From positions 1,054,001 to 1,118,000 of the forward strand of contig NZ_FVZE01000001.1 of assembly GCF_900168325.1 (NCBI RefSeq): a stretch of DNA of 64,000 bases. Direction: 5' to 3'. The notes below the pieces were generated by a model, which was given only the letters and a program-made list of their open reading frames with translations, had not been told where the DNA came from and searched no databases. This DNA is from Novosphingobium mathurense. GTDB lineage: Bacteria > Pseudomonadota > Alphaproteobacteria > Sphingomonadales > Sphingomonadaceae. Each line of letters starts with the position of its first letter. Position 1 is the first letter of the stretch. Made by a program: the position numbers and the translations under genes. Below, piece by piece: positions 36,174 to 45,310 of this stretch.

Positions 36174-36770
36174 TCAGCCCACCGGCCGACGCGCCCGGAT
36201 CGCCTGGGCCAGCGTACCCTCGTCCAGATAGTCCAGCTCACCGCCCACGGGAAGCCCATGGGCAAGCTGGGTGATGCGCACCGGATAGTCTTCCAGCCGC
36301 TCGGCAATGTAATGCGCGGTCGTCTGGCCTTCGAGCGTGGCATTCATCGCCAGCACCACCTCGTCGACCTGCCCTTGCGCGACTCGCACCAGCAGGCGGT
36401 CTATCGTCAGGTCTTCCGGACGCACTCCGTCGAGCGCGGAAAGGCGGCCGCCGAGGACATGGTACTTGCCGGTGAACAGCCGCGCACGATCGAGCGCCCA
36501 CAAGTCGGCGACTTCCTCGACGACGCAGATCGAACGGGCATCGCGGCGCGGATCGGCACAGATCCCGCAGGGATTGGCGGTGTCGATATTGCCGCAGGTA
36601 TCGCACTCCACCAGCGTATCGCGCACGGCGGAAAGCGCCTCGAGCAACTGGATCAGCGACGTCTCGCGCCGCTTGATCAGCCAGAGAACCGCACGGCGCG
36701 CCGAACGCGGGCCCAGCCCGGGCAGCCGCGACAAGGCGGCAGTAAGCGTCTCGATCTCTTGCGATGCCAT
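36174..36770 (-). CDS. recR: Recombination mediator protein RecR
   Basis: A 198-residue protein of the RecFOR repair pathway. It has a helix-hairpin-helix ([16 protein letters not shown]), the four-cysteine zinc finger ([16 protein letters not shown]) and a Toprim domain starting [12 protein letters not shown], with [16 protein letters not shown] near the end. The length matches the family exactly. The ATG at 36770 is used; the upstream frame runs into a repeat-like element. Confidence 0.95.
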   Translation of the reverse strand: MASQEIETLTAALSRLPGLGPRSARRAVLWLIKRRETSLIQLLEALSAVRDTLVECDTCGNIDTANPCGICADPRRDARSICVVEEVADLWALDRARLFTGKYHVLGGRLSALDGVRPEDLTIDRLLVRVAQGQVDEVVLAMNATLEGQTTAHYIAERLEDYPVRITQLAHGLPVGGELDYLDEGTLAQAIRARRPVG

Positions 36771-36784
36771 GACCAATTCCCTAA

Positions 36785-36875
36785 CCGCTCGGGCAGAGCT
36801 TGTCGAAGCACGACCATGTCTTATGCGCAATCGCGCCCTTCGACTCTTCGACAGGTTCGGGCCTCAGGCGAGCGG
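36785..36875. repeat. REP-like inverted repeat pair between recR and fmt
   Basis: The left arm (36785-36808) begins CCGCTCGGGCAGAGC and ends TTGTCGAAG. The right arm (36846-36875) begins CTTCGACAGG and ends GGCGAGCGG, i.e. it is its near complement. Short dispersed elements of the form CTTCGACAGGCTCAGG...AGCGG are common between genes in sphingomonads, so a REP-type repeat is likely. Confidence 0.5.
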
Positions 36876-36884
36876 AGAATCGAA

Positions 36885-37793
36885 TTGCGCATCATCTTCA
36901 TGGGAACGCCTCAGTTCGCTGTACCGGCGCTCGTCGCGCTGGTGGAAGCCGGGCATGATGTCGTCGCCGTCTACACCCAGCCGCCGCGCCCCGGTGGCCG
37001 TCGCGGCAAGGAACTGACCCCCTCACCGGTCCACAAGGAGGCCGAGGTGCGCGAAATCGAGGTGCGCCATCCGGTCTCGCTGAAAGGCGCGCACGAACAG
37101 GCCGTCTTCGCCGCGCTAGAGGCCGACGTCGCCATCGTCGCCGCTTACGGCTTGCTGCTGCCACAGGCGATACTCGATGCCCCCCGCAAGGGCTGCCTCA
37201 ACATCCATGCCTCGATCCTGCCGCGCTGGCGCGGCGCCGCGCCGATCCAGCGGGCCATACTGGCCGGTGATCCGACAACGGGCGTGACGATCATGCAGAT
37301 GGAAGCCGGGCTCGATACCGGGCCGATGCTGGCGACCTTGCGCACGACCATCGACAGCAAGACCGCAGGCGAACTGACCGAGGAACTGGCCAACAAGGGC
37401 GCGCAGCTCATGGTCGGCACCTTGCGCCAACTCGACAATCATCGCCCTGTTACCCAGCCCGAAGACGGCGTGACTTATGCCAGGAAGATCGACAAGACCG
37501 AGGCCCGCCTCGATTTCACCGCCGAAGCCGAGCAGGTGGAGCGGCAGGTTCGCGCCTTCCAGCCCGCCCCCGGCGCTTTCTTCGAACTGGAGGGCGAGCG
37601 CTACAAGGTTCTTGCGGCACAAGTCGTCGCAGGATCGGGTGAGCCCGGCAGCGTGCTCGACGACGCCCTGACGATCGCCTGCGGTTCGGGCGCGATCCGG
37701 GTCACCCGCATCCAGCGCGCCGGCAAACCCGCCATGGATACCGCAGACCTGCTGCGCGGCCGCCCGGTTCCGGCCGGAACCTTGATCGCCTGA
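36885..37793 (+). CDS. fmt: Methionyl-tRNA formyltransferase
   Basis: A 302-residue enzyme that formylates initiator Met-tRNA. It has [12 protein letters not shown] at the N-terminus, [18 protein letters not shown] (folate site) and [14 protein letters not shown]. The C-terminal OB-like domain starts near residue 205. The start is TTG 36885, six bases after GGAGA; an ATG five codons later would remove the first beta-strand. It is the functional partner of def, across recR, and runs directly into truA. Confidence 0.95.
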   Translation: MRIIFMGTPQFAVPALVALVEAGHDVVAVYTQPPRPGGRRGKELTPSPVHKEAEVREIEVRHPVSLKGAHEQAVFAALEADVAIVAAYGLLLPQAILDAPRKGCLNIHASILPRWRGAAPIQRAILAGDPTTGVTIMQMEAGLDTGPMLATLRTTIDSKTAGELTEELANKGAQLMVGTLRQLDNHRPVTQPEDGVTYARKIDKTEARLDFTAEAEQVERQVRAFQPAPGAFFELEGERYKVLAAQVVAGSGEPGSVLDDALTIACGSGAIRVTRIQRAGKPAMDTADLLRGRPVPAGTLIA

Positions 37794-37797
37794 CTCG

Positions 37798-38544
37798 ATG
37801 ACGCGCTACGCCCTCACCCTCGAATTCGACGGCGGCCCGTTCATGGGCCTGCAGCGTCAGGCCCATGGCCCCTCGGTACAGCAAAGCGTCGAGGACGCCG
37901 TCCACGCAATCACCGGCGAAACCGCGATCATGCATGCTGCCGGGCGCACCGACGCCGGCGTTCACGCGCTGGCGATGCAGGCCCATGTCGAGATCGAGAA
38001 GCCCTTCACGCCGTTCCGGCTGATGGAGGCGATCAACGCCAAACTGCGCCCCGATCCCATCGCCGTGACTGCCTGCGAGGAAGTGCCCGACGACTGGCAC
38101 GCCCGCTTTTCGTGTATCGGGCGCGCCTATGTCTATCGCATCGTCAATCGCCGCGCGCCGCTCACGCTCGAACGCGGCAAGGCCTGGCAAGTTGCCAAGC
38201 CGCTCGACGCACAGGCGATGCATCGCGCCGCACAGTTCCTTGTCGGGCGCCATGACTTTACCACCTTCCGCTCGGTCCATTGCCAGGCGCAAAGCCCGCT
38301 CAAGACGCTCGACCGCCTCGACGTAAGACGCGAAGGCGAGCATGTGCTGATCGAGGCCGAGGCGCGCAGCTTCCTGCACCATCAGGTGCGCTCGATGGTC
38401 GGCTGCCTTGCCATGGTCGGGATGGGCCGCTGGCGCGAGGAGCAGGTGCGCGAAGCACTGGAAGCGCGCGACCGCCAGGCGCTCGGATTGAATGCCCCCC
38501 CCGACGGCCTCTACTTCGTGAGGGCCGTATACCCTGGAGAATGA
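37798..38544 (+). CDS. truA: tRNA pseudouridine synthase A
   Basis: A 248-residue enzyme that makes pseudouridine at tRNA positions 38-40. The catalytic aspartate is in [30 protein letters not shown] is the second conserved motif. It begins 4 bases after fmt, an order conserved in many proteobacteria. ATG 37798. Confidence 0.95.
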   Translation: MTRYALTLEFDGGPFMGLQRQAHGPSVQQSVEDAVHAITGETAIMHAAGRTDAGVHALAMQAHVEIEKPFTPFRLMEAINAKLRPDPIAVTACEEVPDDWHARFSCIGRAYVYRIVNRRAPLTLERGKAWQVAKPLDAQAMHRAAQFLVGRHDFTTFRSVHCQAQSPLKTLDRLDVRREGEHVLIEAEARSFLHHQVRSMVGCLAMVGMGRWREEQVREALEARDRQALGLNAPPDGLYFVRAVYPGE

Positions 38545-38545
38545 C

Positions 38546-39658
38546 ATGAGCTTTGCCGGCAAGGAACTCACCACGAGGCTCGATGCTGACGGCACGCTGA
38601 CCGTTCAGTTGAACGAGCGGACCTGGGATGCGCCGAAAGGACGCCAGGTGCTCGTTCGTATGGAGGCATCCCCGGTCAACCCTTCGGACCTTGCCCTGCT
38701 CTTCGTAGCCGCGGATCTCGAAAACGCGACTTACTCACCCGGAAAGCTCGTCGCGCAGATGCCTGAGGGGTACACCAGGGTCGCGAGCGCCCGCCATGGC
38801 CTCGACCTGCCCGCAGGCAGCGAAGGCGCCGGCACGGTTGTCGCTGCCGGTGACGACCCGGCGGCCCAAGCGCTGATGGGCAAGCGCGTCGCCTGCGTTC
38901 CGGGCACGGCCTATGCCAGCTACGCCTACTGCGACGCCGCGATGGCGATTGCCCTCGACGATGGGATCAGCGCCGAGCAGGCGGCCTCCAGCTTCGTCAA
39001 TCCGATGACAGCGCTGGGCTTCGTGGAAACGATGAAGGCCGAAGGCTTCACCGCCCTGATCCATGCCGCGGCGGCATCGAACCTGGGCCAGATGCTGGTG
39101 CGCATCTGCCAGGAGGACGGGATCGACCTCGTCAACATCGTGCGCAGCGAAGCGCAGGTAAAGCTGCTCCAGGACCTTGGCGCGAAGTACATCGTCAACT
39201 CGTCCGAGCCCGACTTCATGTCCCGGCTCGTAGCCGCGGTTTCCGCAACCGGCGCGCGCCTCGGCTTCGATCCCATCGGCGGCGGCACGACGGCCAGCGC
39301 CATGCTCAATGCGATGGAAATGGACGCGACAAGGGACATGGCCTTCAACCGCTATGGTTCGTCCGAGTTCAAGAAGGTCTTCATTTACGGAAAGCTGGAT
39401 ACCGGCCCGACCACGATCGCCGGGAACATCGGCCTTTCGTGGGAGCTTGCGGGTTGGCTGCTGACCAATTTCCTCGCCAAGGTCGGGCCTCAAGTGGCCG
39501 GGCGCATGCGCGCCCGCGTGATGAAGGGCCTCGGCACGACTTTCGCCAGCCACTTCAGCGACCGCATCGCTCTCGACGACATGCTCACGCGCGAAGCGGT
39601 GTGCCGCTATGCGGCGCGGCGGACCGGACAGAAGTTCCTGATCCTGCCCAACGGCTGA
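38546..39658 (+). CDS. Medium-chain zinc-type dehydrogenase/quinone reductase-like protein
   Basis: A 370-residue MDR-superfamily protein. The GroES-like N-terminal domain contains EASPVNPSDLAL and LPAGSEGAGTVV, and the Rossmann domain reads ALIHAAAASNLGQMLVRI (an AxxxxxGxxA-type NADPH loop). The structural zinc cysteines of alcohol dehydrogenases are absent, so this is likely a zinc-free quinone-reductase-type enzyme. The segment FDPIGGGTTASAML is also conserved in this group. GGAGA precedes the ATG; it starts one base after truA. Substrate unknown. Confidence 0.82.
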   Translation: MSFAGKELTTRLDADGTLTVQLNERTWDAPKGRQVLVRMEASPVNPSDLALLFVAADLENATYSPGKLVAQMPEGYTRVASARHGLDLPAGSEGAGTVVAAGDDPAAQALMGKRVACVPGTAYASYAYCDAAMAIALDDGISAEQAASSFVNPMTALGFVETMKAEGFTALIHAAAASNLGQMLVRICQEDGIDLVNIVRSEAQVKLLQDLGAKYIVNSSEPDFMSRLVAAVSATGARLGFDPIGGGTTASAMLNAMEMDATRDMAFNRYGSSEFKKVFIYGKLDTGPTTIAGNIGLSWELAGWLLTNFLAKVGPQVAGRMRARVMKGLGTTFASHFSDRIALDDMLTREAVCRYAARRTGQKFLILPNG

Positions 39659-39683
39659 TCGGGCAGGCCTGTCGTGGGCAGGG

Positions 39684-40676
39684 TCAGACCTTGCCCACGA
39701 CGCTTTCGGGAAGTTCGGTGCCGAAGACACGCTGGTAGTACTCGGCCACCATCACGCGTTCGGTCTCGTCGCACTTGTTGAGGAAGGTGAGACGGAACGC
39801 GAAGCCCACGTCCTTGAAGATCTCGGCGTTCTGGGCCCAGGTGATCACAGAGCGCGGGCTCATCACGGTCGAGATATCGCCGTTCATGAAACCCTGGCGC
39901 GAGAAATCGGCGACCTTCACCATGTCGGAGATGGTCTTCACGTCCATGCTCGGGACCTTCTTGTGGACGATGTCCACCTCGATGTCCTCGGGCAGGTAGT
40001 TGAGGCCGACGACCATATTCCAGCGGTCCATCTGGCCCTGGTTGATCTGCTGGGTGCCGTGATAGAGGCCCGAGGTATCACCCAGACCCACGGTGTTGGC
40101 CGTCGCGAAAAGGCGGAAATTGCGGTCCGGGCGGATCACGCGGTTCTGGTCGAGAAGGGTCAGCTTGCCCTCGGTTTCGAGAATGCGCTGGATCACGAAC
40201 ATGACGTCCGGACGGCCTGCGTCGTACTCGTCGAAGACCAGCGCGACCGGGTGCTGCAATGCCCAGGGCAACAGGCCCTCGCGGAACTCGGTGACCTGCA
40301 ATCCGTCGCGCAGGACGATCGCGTCGCGGCCGATCAGGTCGATACGGCTGATGTGCGCGTCGAGGTTGATGCGGATGCACGGCCAGTTGAGGCGTGCCGC
40401 GACCTGTTCGATGTGGGTCGACTTGCCGGTGCCGTGGTAGCCCTGCACCATGACGCGCCGGTTGTAGGCAAAGCCGGCAAGGATCGCCAGCGTGGTGTCC
40501 GGATCGAAGACGTATGTCTCGTCGAGATCGGGCACGCGCTCATCCGCCTTGGAGAAGGCAGGCACCTTCATGTCGATGTCGATGCCGAACGTCTCGCGGA
40601 CGTCGATCTCGATATCGGGAGCGGCAAGCAGCGTGGAATCGCGGCGGTCGGTCTTGATGTTCGCGGAGTCAGTCAT
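39684..40676 (-). CDS. cobS: CobS-type AAA+ ATPase (cobaltochelatase CobS-like)
   Basis: A 330-residue MoxR-clade AAA+ protein. Walker A is [17 protein letters not shown], Walker B is [14 protein letters not shown] and the sensor region is [13 protein letters not shown]. By sequence it matches CobS, which with CobT forms the ATPase-chaperone of aerobic cobaltochelatase. However, cobT is not adjacent: the downstream neighbour is convergent and the upstream one is an unrelated regulator. No other cobalamin genes are in the window, so the role may be another chelatase-like or remodelling function. Confidence 0.88.
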   Translation of the reverse strand: MTDSANIKTDRRDSTLLAAPDIEIDVRETFGIDIDMKVPAFSKADERVPDLDETYVFDPDTTLAILAGFAYNRRVMVQGYHGTGKSTHIEQVAARLNWPCIRINLDAHISRIDLIGRDAIVLRDGLQVTEFREGLLPWALQHPVALVFDEYDAGRPDVMFVIQRILETEGKLTLLDQNRVIRPDRNFRLFATANTVGLGDTSGLYHGTQQINQGQMDRWNMVVGLNYLPEDIEVDIVHKKVPSMDVKTISDMVKVADFSRQGFMNGDISTVMSPRSVITWAQNAEIFKDVGFAFRLTFLNKCDETERVMVAEYYQRVFGTELPESVVGKV

Positions 40677-40787
40677 TGCGTGACCTCGCCTAAAGGACCG
40701 GACGCTGCACCGCAATAAGCTTTAAGGGTTCGAAGCGGTGGACCTGTGACTTGCGGGAGGCAGGCCGCCCCGCCATCCCGCTGCGCA

Positions 40788-41507
40788 TCAGCCCTCGCAC
40801 TTGGGCGGCAAGGCGAAGAGATCGATGAAACGCTGGACCATCGCCGGATCGCCATCGATCTTCAGTCTGCCCCCGGCTTCGGCAGCGCTTCGCTTGCCGT
40901 AGAAGACGGGCAGGAAATCGCTGGCCGCGGGCGCGGTGAAGCGCAAGTCGGGCGAAGTCATGCCCTCCCCTATCGGGTGAATCGCCAAATCGCCTTCGCG
41001 CAGCCGTCCCGCGAAGTGCTGCTCACCGATGTCGAAGGCAATCCACAGCTCCAAACCGCTCGCCCGGGCCGGAACGATCATCGTGCGCATCGATAGCATC
41101 AGCGCAACCGGCGTCAGCGGCAGCGTGTGATCGTGCATAGGCGAGCGCACGGCCCAGCGGCCGAGTTCCTGCAGCACCGGCTCTAGCGCCCGACCCCAGT
41201 CGGTCAGGCCGTAGACTTGCGCGGAAATCGGCGGCTTGCGGAACGAACGGGCGACGATTCCGTTCGCCTGCAGCGTTTCCAGCCGCTCGGTCAGGACCTT
41301 GGCGCTGAGGTTCGGCAGCGCCTGCCGCAGTTCGCTGAAGCGGCGGGCGCCCAGCATCATCTCGCGCACGATCAGCAGCGACCAACGCTCGCCGAGCAGT
41401 TCCATCGCGAAGGCCGCCCCGCAGGCATCGCCATACCAGCGCCCATGCGGGCCCTCGCCACTGCTCACCGCAGATTCCGACCCCTTGGTATCTTTTTGTA
41501 ACTTCAT
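40788..41507 (-). CDS. HxlR family transcriptional regulator
   Basis: A 239-residue protein with an N-terminal HxlR-type winged helix (FAMELLGERWSLLIVREM, then RRFSELRQALPNLSAKVLTE) and an extra ~110-residue C-terminal domain with no motif that I recognise, possibly a ligand-sensing SCP2-like domain (DGDPAMVQRFIDL). It is divergent from a seven-gene GST/VOC cluster. Its start codon lies inside a 16-bp near-palindrome, which suggests autorepression. A conserved cysteine (DACGAAF) could be redox-active, as in HypR/YodB. ATG 41507; longer frames run into the neighbouring promoter. Confidence 0.87.
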   Translation of the reverse strand: MKLQKDTKGSESAVSSGEGPHGRWYGDACGAAFAMELLGERWSLLIVREMMLGARRFSELRQALPNLSAKVLTERLETLQANGIVARSFRKPPISAQVYGLTDWGRALEPVLQELGRWAVRSPMHDHTLPLTPVALMLSMRTMIVPARASGLELWIAFDIGEQHFAGRLREGDLAIHPIGEGMTSPDLRFTAPAASDFLPVFYGKRSAAEAGGRLKIDGDPAMVQRFIDLFALPPKCEG

Positions 41508-41523
41508 AGTTGCTTTTTGTAAC
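41492..41523. promoter_or_regulatory. Operator-like palindrome and direct repeats at the hxlR start
   Basis: CTTTTTGTAAC occurs twice (41492-41502 and 41513-41523), with starts exactly 21 bases apart, two helical turns. Between them is the near-palindrome GTAACTTCATAGTTGC (41498-41513; 5 of 6 arm bases match). The site covers the start codon of the HxlR regulator and lies upstream of the divergent GST operon, so it is the best candidate for its own operator. Confidence 0.6.
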
Positions 41524-41622
41524 CTGCAAGGACACCCTCGCGCAAGCTCGATTCGCCCCAATGCGCATCGCAAGCAAACACGGACTGCCCCCCGCCGTTC
41601 GTCCACAGACAGGAGAGTACGG

Positions 41623-42303
41623 ATGCCGATTCGCCCTGATGCCGAAATCGAGATCACTGCCTTCGACTGGGTTCCTCCCTTCGCCAAGGGCTTCGTGCGC
41701 GACTTGCGCCCGCGCTGGGCCTGCGAGGAACTGGGCCTGCCCTATCGCGAGCGACTGATCAGCGCAATGAAGCGACCCGAGTGGTATTACGACGATCAGC
41801 CCTGGGGCCAGGTCCCCTACTTGCGCCACGGCGAAATCTGCCAGTTCGAAAGCGGGGCGATCCTGATCCACCTCGCCGAAACAGGCGGCGGCCTGCTGCC
41901 CGGAGGCGGGCAAGAGCGCGCATCGACACTTTCCTGGCTATTCGCGGCGCTCAACAGCATCGAGCCGATGTTGTTCGAGTTGAGCAACGTCGAGGTCTTT
42001 TCCGCAAAGTCGGACTGGGCACCGCTGCGCCGCCCCTCTCTGCTCGAAACCGTAGGCAAGCGGCTCGACCGGCTCGAAGCGCGGGTGCCGCAGGACGGCT
42101 GGATCGCCGGCGAGTTTTCCATAGCCGATATCGCCTTGGTCACGGCCCTGCGCGAACTGGCCGGACGCGGACAGCTCAAGGACCGCGCCACGCTCACCGC
42201 CTATGTCGAACGGGCCACGGCGCGCCCCGCGTTCCAGGCTGCGCTCAAGGCACAACTGGCCACCTTCGATGCCCATGCGCCGGCCGAAACCGCAGGAGCC
42301 TGA
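41623..42303 (+). CDS. Glutathione S-transferase family protein (1 of 3)
   Basis: A 226-residue two-domain GST. The thioredoxin-like N-terminal domain has WACEELGLPYRERLI, GQVPYLRHGEICQFESGAIL (the cis-proline and Glu-Ser glutathione contact) and the helical C-terminal domain has GEFSIADIALVTALREL. The N-terminus is extended and starts MPIRPDAEIEITAFDWVPP. AGGAGA precedes the ATG. It is the first gene of the cluster opposite hxlR. The substrate is unknown. Confidence 0.85.
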   Translation: MPIRPDAEIEITAFDWVPPFAKGFVRDLRPRWACEELGLPYRERLISAMKRPEWYYDDQPWGQVPYLRHGEICQFESGAILIHLAETGGGLLPGGGQERASTLSWLFAALNSIEPMLFELSNVEVFSAKSDWAPLRRPSLLETVGKRLDRLEARVPQDGWIAGEFSIADIALVTALRELAGRGQLKDRATLTAYVERATARPAFQAALKAQLATFDAHAPAETAGA

Positions 42304-42304
42304 C

Positions 42305-42664
42305 ATGACCTACGTCGAAGGATTCGTGATCGCAGTACCGACCGCGAACAAGGCCAGCTTCATCGCCCATGCCGAGGAATTCGACGCGCTGTTCGTCGAA
42401 AAGGGCGCCAGCCGCGTGGTCGAATGCTGGGCAGAAGACGTTCCGCACGGAAAGCAGACCGACTTTTACCGCAGCGTTGCAGCCAGGGATGACGAGGCGG
42501 TCGTCTTCAGCTGGATCGAGTGGCCCGACAAGGCCACGCGGGACAAGGGCATGGAAGCCGTCATGGCCGATCCACGCATGGACATGGGGAGCAATCCCGT
42601 CCCCTTCGACGGGGCGCGGATGATCTTCGGCGGCTTCACGCCTGTCGTCGACATGGGAGCATGA
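42305..42664 (+). CDS. DUF1428 domain-containing protein
   Basis: A 119-residue small protein of the DUF1428 family, which has a dimeric ferredoxin-like fold similar to antibiotic-biosynthesis monooxygenase-like proteins. Recognisable segments are YVEGFVIAVPTANKASFI, the Glu/Trp-rich VVECWAEDVPHGKQTDF and DPRMDMGSNPVPFDGARMI. Function not established. It starts one base after the first GST stop and overlaps the VOC gene downstream in ATGA, so it belongs to the same transcript. Confidence 0.88.
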   Translation: MTYVEGFVIAVPTANKASFIAHAEEFDALFVEKGASRVVECWAEDVPHGKQTDFYRSVAARDDEAVVFSWIEWPDKATRDKGMEAVMADPRMDMGSNPVPFDGARMIFGGFTPVVDMGA

Positions 42665-43467
42665 CCATGACCAACCCGGCAGGAAGCTTCATCTGGTACG
42701 AACTGATAACAACCGATCCCGATGCGGCCGCCCGGTTCTACGGCTCCATCGTCGGCTGGACGGTCACGCCGGGCACGGCTGAGCAGACCGGCGGCATGGA
42801 TTACCGCATGCTCGTGCGTTCTGACGGCGGCAATGCGGGCGGGATGCTCAAGCTAACCGACGAAATGGTCGCAGGCGGCGCGCGGCCCACGTGGTTGCCC
42901 TACCTGCACGCACCCGATGTGGACCGCGAAGTGGCCGCGATCGAAGCGGAAGGCGGCAAAGTGATGATGCCGGCGACCGACCTGCCGGTAGGCCGCATCG
43001 CCATGGTTACCGATCCGCAGGGCATCCCGATCTATCTCATGGACCCGATCCCGCCTGCAGATAAGCCCGATGCCGCCAGCGACGTCTTCTCCGTGACCGA
43101 AAGCCAACACGTACGCTGGAACGAGCTGGCCAGCCCCGACCAGCCCGCTTCGATGGACTTCTACGCCCGCCATTTCGGCTTCGCCTTCAACGAGCGGATG
43201 TCGATGGGCGAAATGGGCGATTACTGCTTCATCGACCATCACGGCGTTACGCTGGGCGCGATCATGCCGCAGATGAACCCGCAGCAGCCTGCCCTGTGGC
43301 TGTTCTATTTCGGGGTACCGTCCCTGCTTGCCGCAAAGCAGCGGGTCGAGGATGGCGGAGGACAGATCATCATGGGGCCGCACGAGGTTCCGGGCGGGGA
43401 CTGGATCGTGGTCGGGCTCGATCCGCAAGGCGCCCCGTTCGGTCTGGTCGGACCCAAGGGCGAATGA
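42661..43467 (+). CDS. VOC family protein with two glyoxalase-like domains
   Basis: A 268-residue protein with two vicinal-oxygen-chelate modules: residues 10-130 (FIWYELITTDPDAAARFYG ... RIAMVTDPQGIPIYLMDP) and 145-265 (VRWNELASPDQPASMDFYA ... WIVVGLDPQGAPFGLVGP). Each module has the beta-alpha-beta-beta-beta pattern, so a single chain can form the metal site. Members include glyoxalases, dioxygenases and antibiotic-binding proteins. ATGA overlap with the DUF1428 gene. An alternative ATG is two codons later. Confidence 0.86.
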   Translation: MTMTNPAGSFIWYELITTDPDAAARFYGSIVGWTVTPGTAEQTGGMDYRMLVRSDGGNAGGMLKLTDEMVAGGARPTWLPYLHAPDVDREVAAIEAEGGKVMMPATDLPVGRIAMVTDPQGIPIYLMDPIPPADKPDAASDVFSVTESQHVRWNELASPDQPASMDFYARHFGFAFNERMSMGEMGDYCFIDHHGVTLGAIMPQMNPQQPALWLFYFGVPSLLAAKQRVEDGGGQIIMGPHEVPGGDWIVVGLDPQGAPFGLVGPKGE

Positions 43468-43543
43468 GCGAATAGGCATTGACGCGGGACACGTGTTCTA
43501 CGCATGTTCCGCCTTAGCCTTGGCGTCTTGAGGAGTCCGGACA

Positions 43544-44170
43544 GTGGCCGATTATACCTTCTTCACCAACCCGATGTCGCGCGGACAGATTGCCCGCTGG
43601 GCCCTGCACGAAGTGGGTGCGGACTACGAACAGGTCCTTGTCGACTGGAAGGACAAGCAAGCCGAATTTCTCATCGCCAACCCGATGGGCAAGGTGCCGA
43701 CCCTGATCCATCACGCCGAGGACGGCGACAGGGTAGTAACGGAGGCTGCGGCGATCTGCCTCTATCTCGCCGAGATGCATCCCGAGGCGGGCCTGCTGCC
43801 CAACGATTCGGAGATGGCAGACTACTACCGCTGGACCTTCTTTGCCTCGGGGCCGGTGGAGCAGGCGATCACTTCGCGCAGCCTCAAGTTCGAACCCGCG
43901 CCCGAGCAGGAAGCGATGGCCGGTTGGGGCAGCTTCGATCGCACCATGGACGCACTCGAAGCGCACCTGGACAACGTTCGCTGGGTTTGCGGCGACCGCT
44001 TCACGATGGCGGACGTCTATGTCGGCAGTTCGGTCGACTGGGGCCTCAACTTCGGCGTCATGCCGCCCCGTACCGCCTTCGTCGCATATGCCGAACGGGT
44101 CCAGTCGCGCCGGGCCTACAAGGAAGCCAAGGCCGTCGACAGCGCCCTGATAGCGGAGATGAGGAAGTGA
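43544..44170 (+). CDS. Glutathione S-transferase family protein (2 of 3)
   Basis: A 208-residue GST. The N-terminal domain contains FFTNPMSRGQIARWALHEVG (the SRGQ start of helix 1), NPMGKVPTLIHH and TEAAAICLYLAE. The C-terminal domain ends with GDRFTMADVYVGSSVDWGL. It resembles beta/nu-class bacterial GSTs. The start is GTG 43544 with AGGAG upstream. The gap of 76 bases after the VOC gene is the largest within the first half of the cluster, so a second promoter is possible. Confidence 0.87.
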   Translation: MADYTFFTNPMSRGQIARWALHEVGADYEQVLVDWKDKQAEFLIANPMGKVPTLIHHAEDGDRVVTEAAAICLYLAEMHPEAGLLPNDSEMADYYRWTFFASGPVEQAITSRSLKFEPAPEQEAMAGWGSFDRTMDALEAHLDNVRWVCGDRFTMADVYVGSSVDWGLNFGVMPPRTAFVAYAERVQSRRAYKEAKAVDSALIAEMRK

Positions 44171-44240
44171 CTGTCCGCAGCAGCATCTGCCTCCGGAACG
44201 AAAGCGCAGCCGAAAGGGACGCGCGCGGCGGAGCAGAAGC

Positions 44241-44627
44241 ATGGGCATCGAACTGAACCACACGATCGTCTGGTCTTCGGACAAGGATCGCTCGGCACAG
44301 TTCGTCGCGGAAATTCTCGGACTGCCAGAACCCGGCAGCTTCGGGCGCTTTCGCGTCCTTGAGCTTGGCAACGGCGTTTCGCTGGACTTTGCAGACCGAC
44401 AGGGCCCGATCGCGCCGCAGCACTATGCTTTCCTCGTCAGCGATGATGAGTTCGACGCCATCTTCGCCCGCATCAAGGACAGGGGCATCCGTTTCTGGGC
44501 CGATCCCGGCCAGCAACAGCCCGGGCAGATCAATCACCGGTTCGGCGGCCGGGGCGTCTATTTCGAGGGGCCTGACGGCCATGACCTCGAGGCCCTGACT
44601 GCCCCATACAGTGGGGCAGAGGCATGA
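44241..44627 (+). CDS. VOC family protein, single domain
   Basis: A 128-residue glyoxalase/dioxygenase-fold protein. The N-terminal LNHTIVWSSDKDRSAQF supplies a candidate metal histidine, HYAFLVSDDEFDAIF follows, and GRGVYFEGPDGHDLEAL provides the C-terminal histidine and glutamate ligands. It would act as a homodimer, unlike the two-domain VOC protein upstream. ATG 44241. Its stop overlaps the next GST start by 4 bases. Confidence 0.85.
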   Translation: MGIELNHTIVWSSDKDRSAQFVAEILGLPEPGSFGRFRVLELGNGVSLDFADRQGPIAPQHYAFLVSDDEFDAIFARIKDRGIRFWADPGQQQPGQINHRFGGRGVYFEGPDGHDLEALTAPYSGAEA

Positions 44628-45277
44628 CTCTCGCGCTCTACGGCCATCCTTTTTCATCCTACACCTGGAAAGCCCTGATCGCACTTCAAGCGGCAGGTAT
44701 CGCATTCGATTTCCGTATCGTCGACCCCGACCATCCCGAGAATGGAGAGGTCGTGCAGACGACGGGGCCACTCGGCAAGTTTCCGGTCCTTGTCGACGGC
44801 ACGACGCGCATCTTCGAGGCGACTTCGATCGTCGAGCATCTTTCCCTGCATCACGCGCCCGATGCGGGCCTGTTACCCTTCGATGCTGCAGAAGCGGCGC
44901 GGGTGCGGATGATGGACCGCGTGTTCGACAATTACGTCATGACCCCGATGCAGGCCGTGGTCGACGAACACCTGCGCGCGCCCGGGAACCCGGACATGAC
45001 GCGCGTGGCCGAACAGCGCGGACGGCTGGACCGGACTTATGGCTGGCTGGAAGCCTGGCTCCGCTCCTACGAATTGCCTGAAGGCGTAACGCTGATCGAA
45101 TGTGCTGCAGCGCCTTCGCTGTTCTACGCCGACTGGGTCCATCCCATTGCCGATGGCATGTCCCGGCTCAAGCGCTGGCGCGCGCACCTGCTGGCCCTGC
45201 CCCCGGTCGCCCAATGCGTCGAGGCCGCCCGGCCCTACCGCGCATTCTTCCCGCTCGGCGCGCCCGACCGCGACTGA
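44624..45277 (+). CDS. Glutathione S-transferase family protein (3 of 3)
   Basis: A 217-residue GST. HPFSSYTWKALIALQAAGI is the active-site helix start (a serine pair instead of the Tyr/Cys of other classes), GPLGKFPVLVDG holds the cis-proline and FEATSIVEHL the glutathione-binding Glu-x-x-Ser. The C-terminal domain has LIECAAAPSLFYADWV. ATGA overlap with the VOC gene. Its sequence is distinct from the other two GSTs, so the three are not recent duplicates. Confidence 0.86.
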   Translation: MTLALYGHPFSSYTWKALIALQAAGIAFDFRIVDPDHPENGEVVQTTGPLGKFPVLVDGTTRIFEATSIVEHLSLHHAPDAGLLPFDAAEAARVRMMDRVFDNYVMTPMQAVVDEHLRAPGNPDMTRVAEQRGRLDRTYGWLEAWLRSYELPEGVTLIECAAAPSLFYADWVHPIADGMSRLKRWRAHLLALPPVAQCVEAARPYRAFFPLGAPDRD

Positions 45278-45310
45278 GGCGCCACGCCAATTCCACGAGG
45301 AGAGAAATCG

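Noticed and set aside
39684..40676. Part of a cobalamin biosynthesis cluster
   Set aside because: No other cob or cbi gene occurs in the window and no B12 riboswitch was seen.
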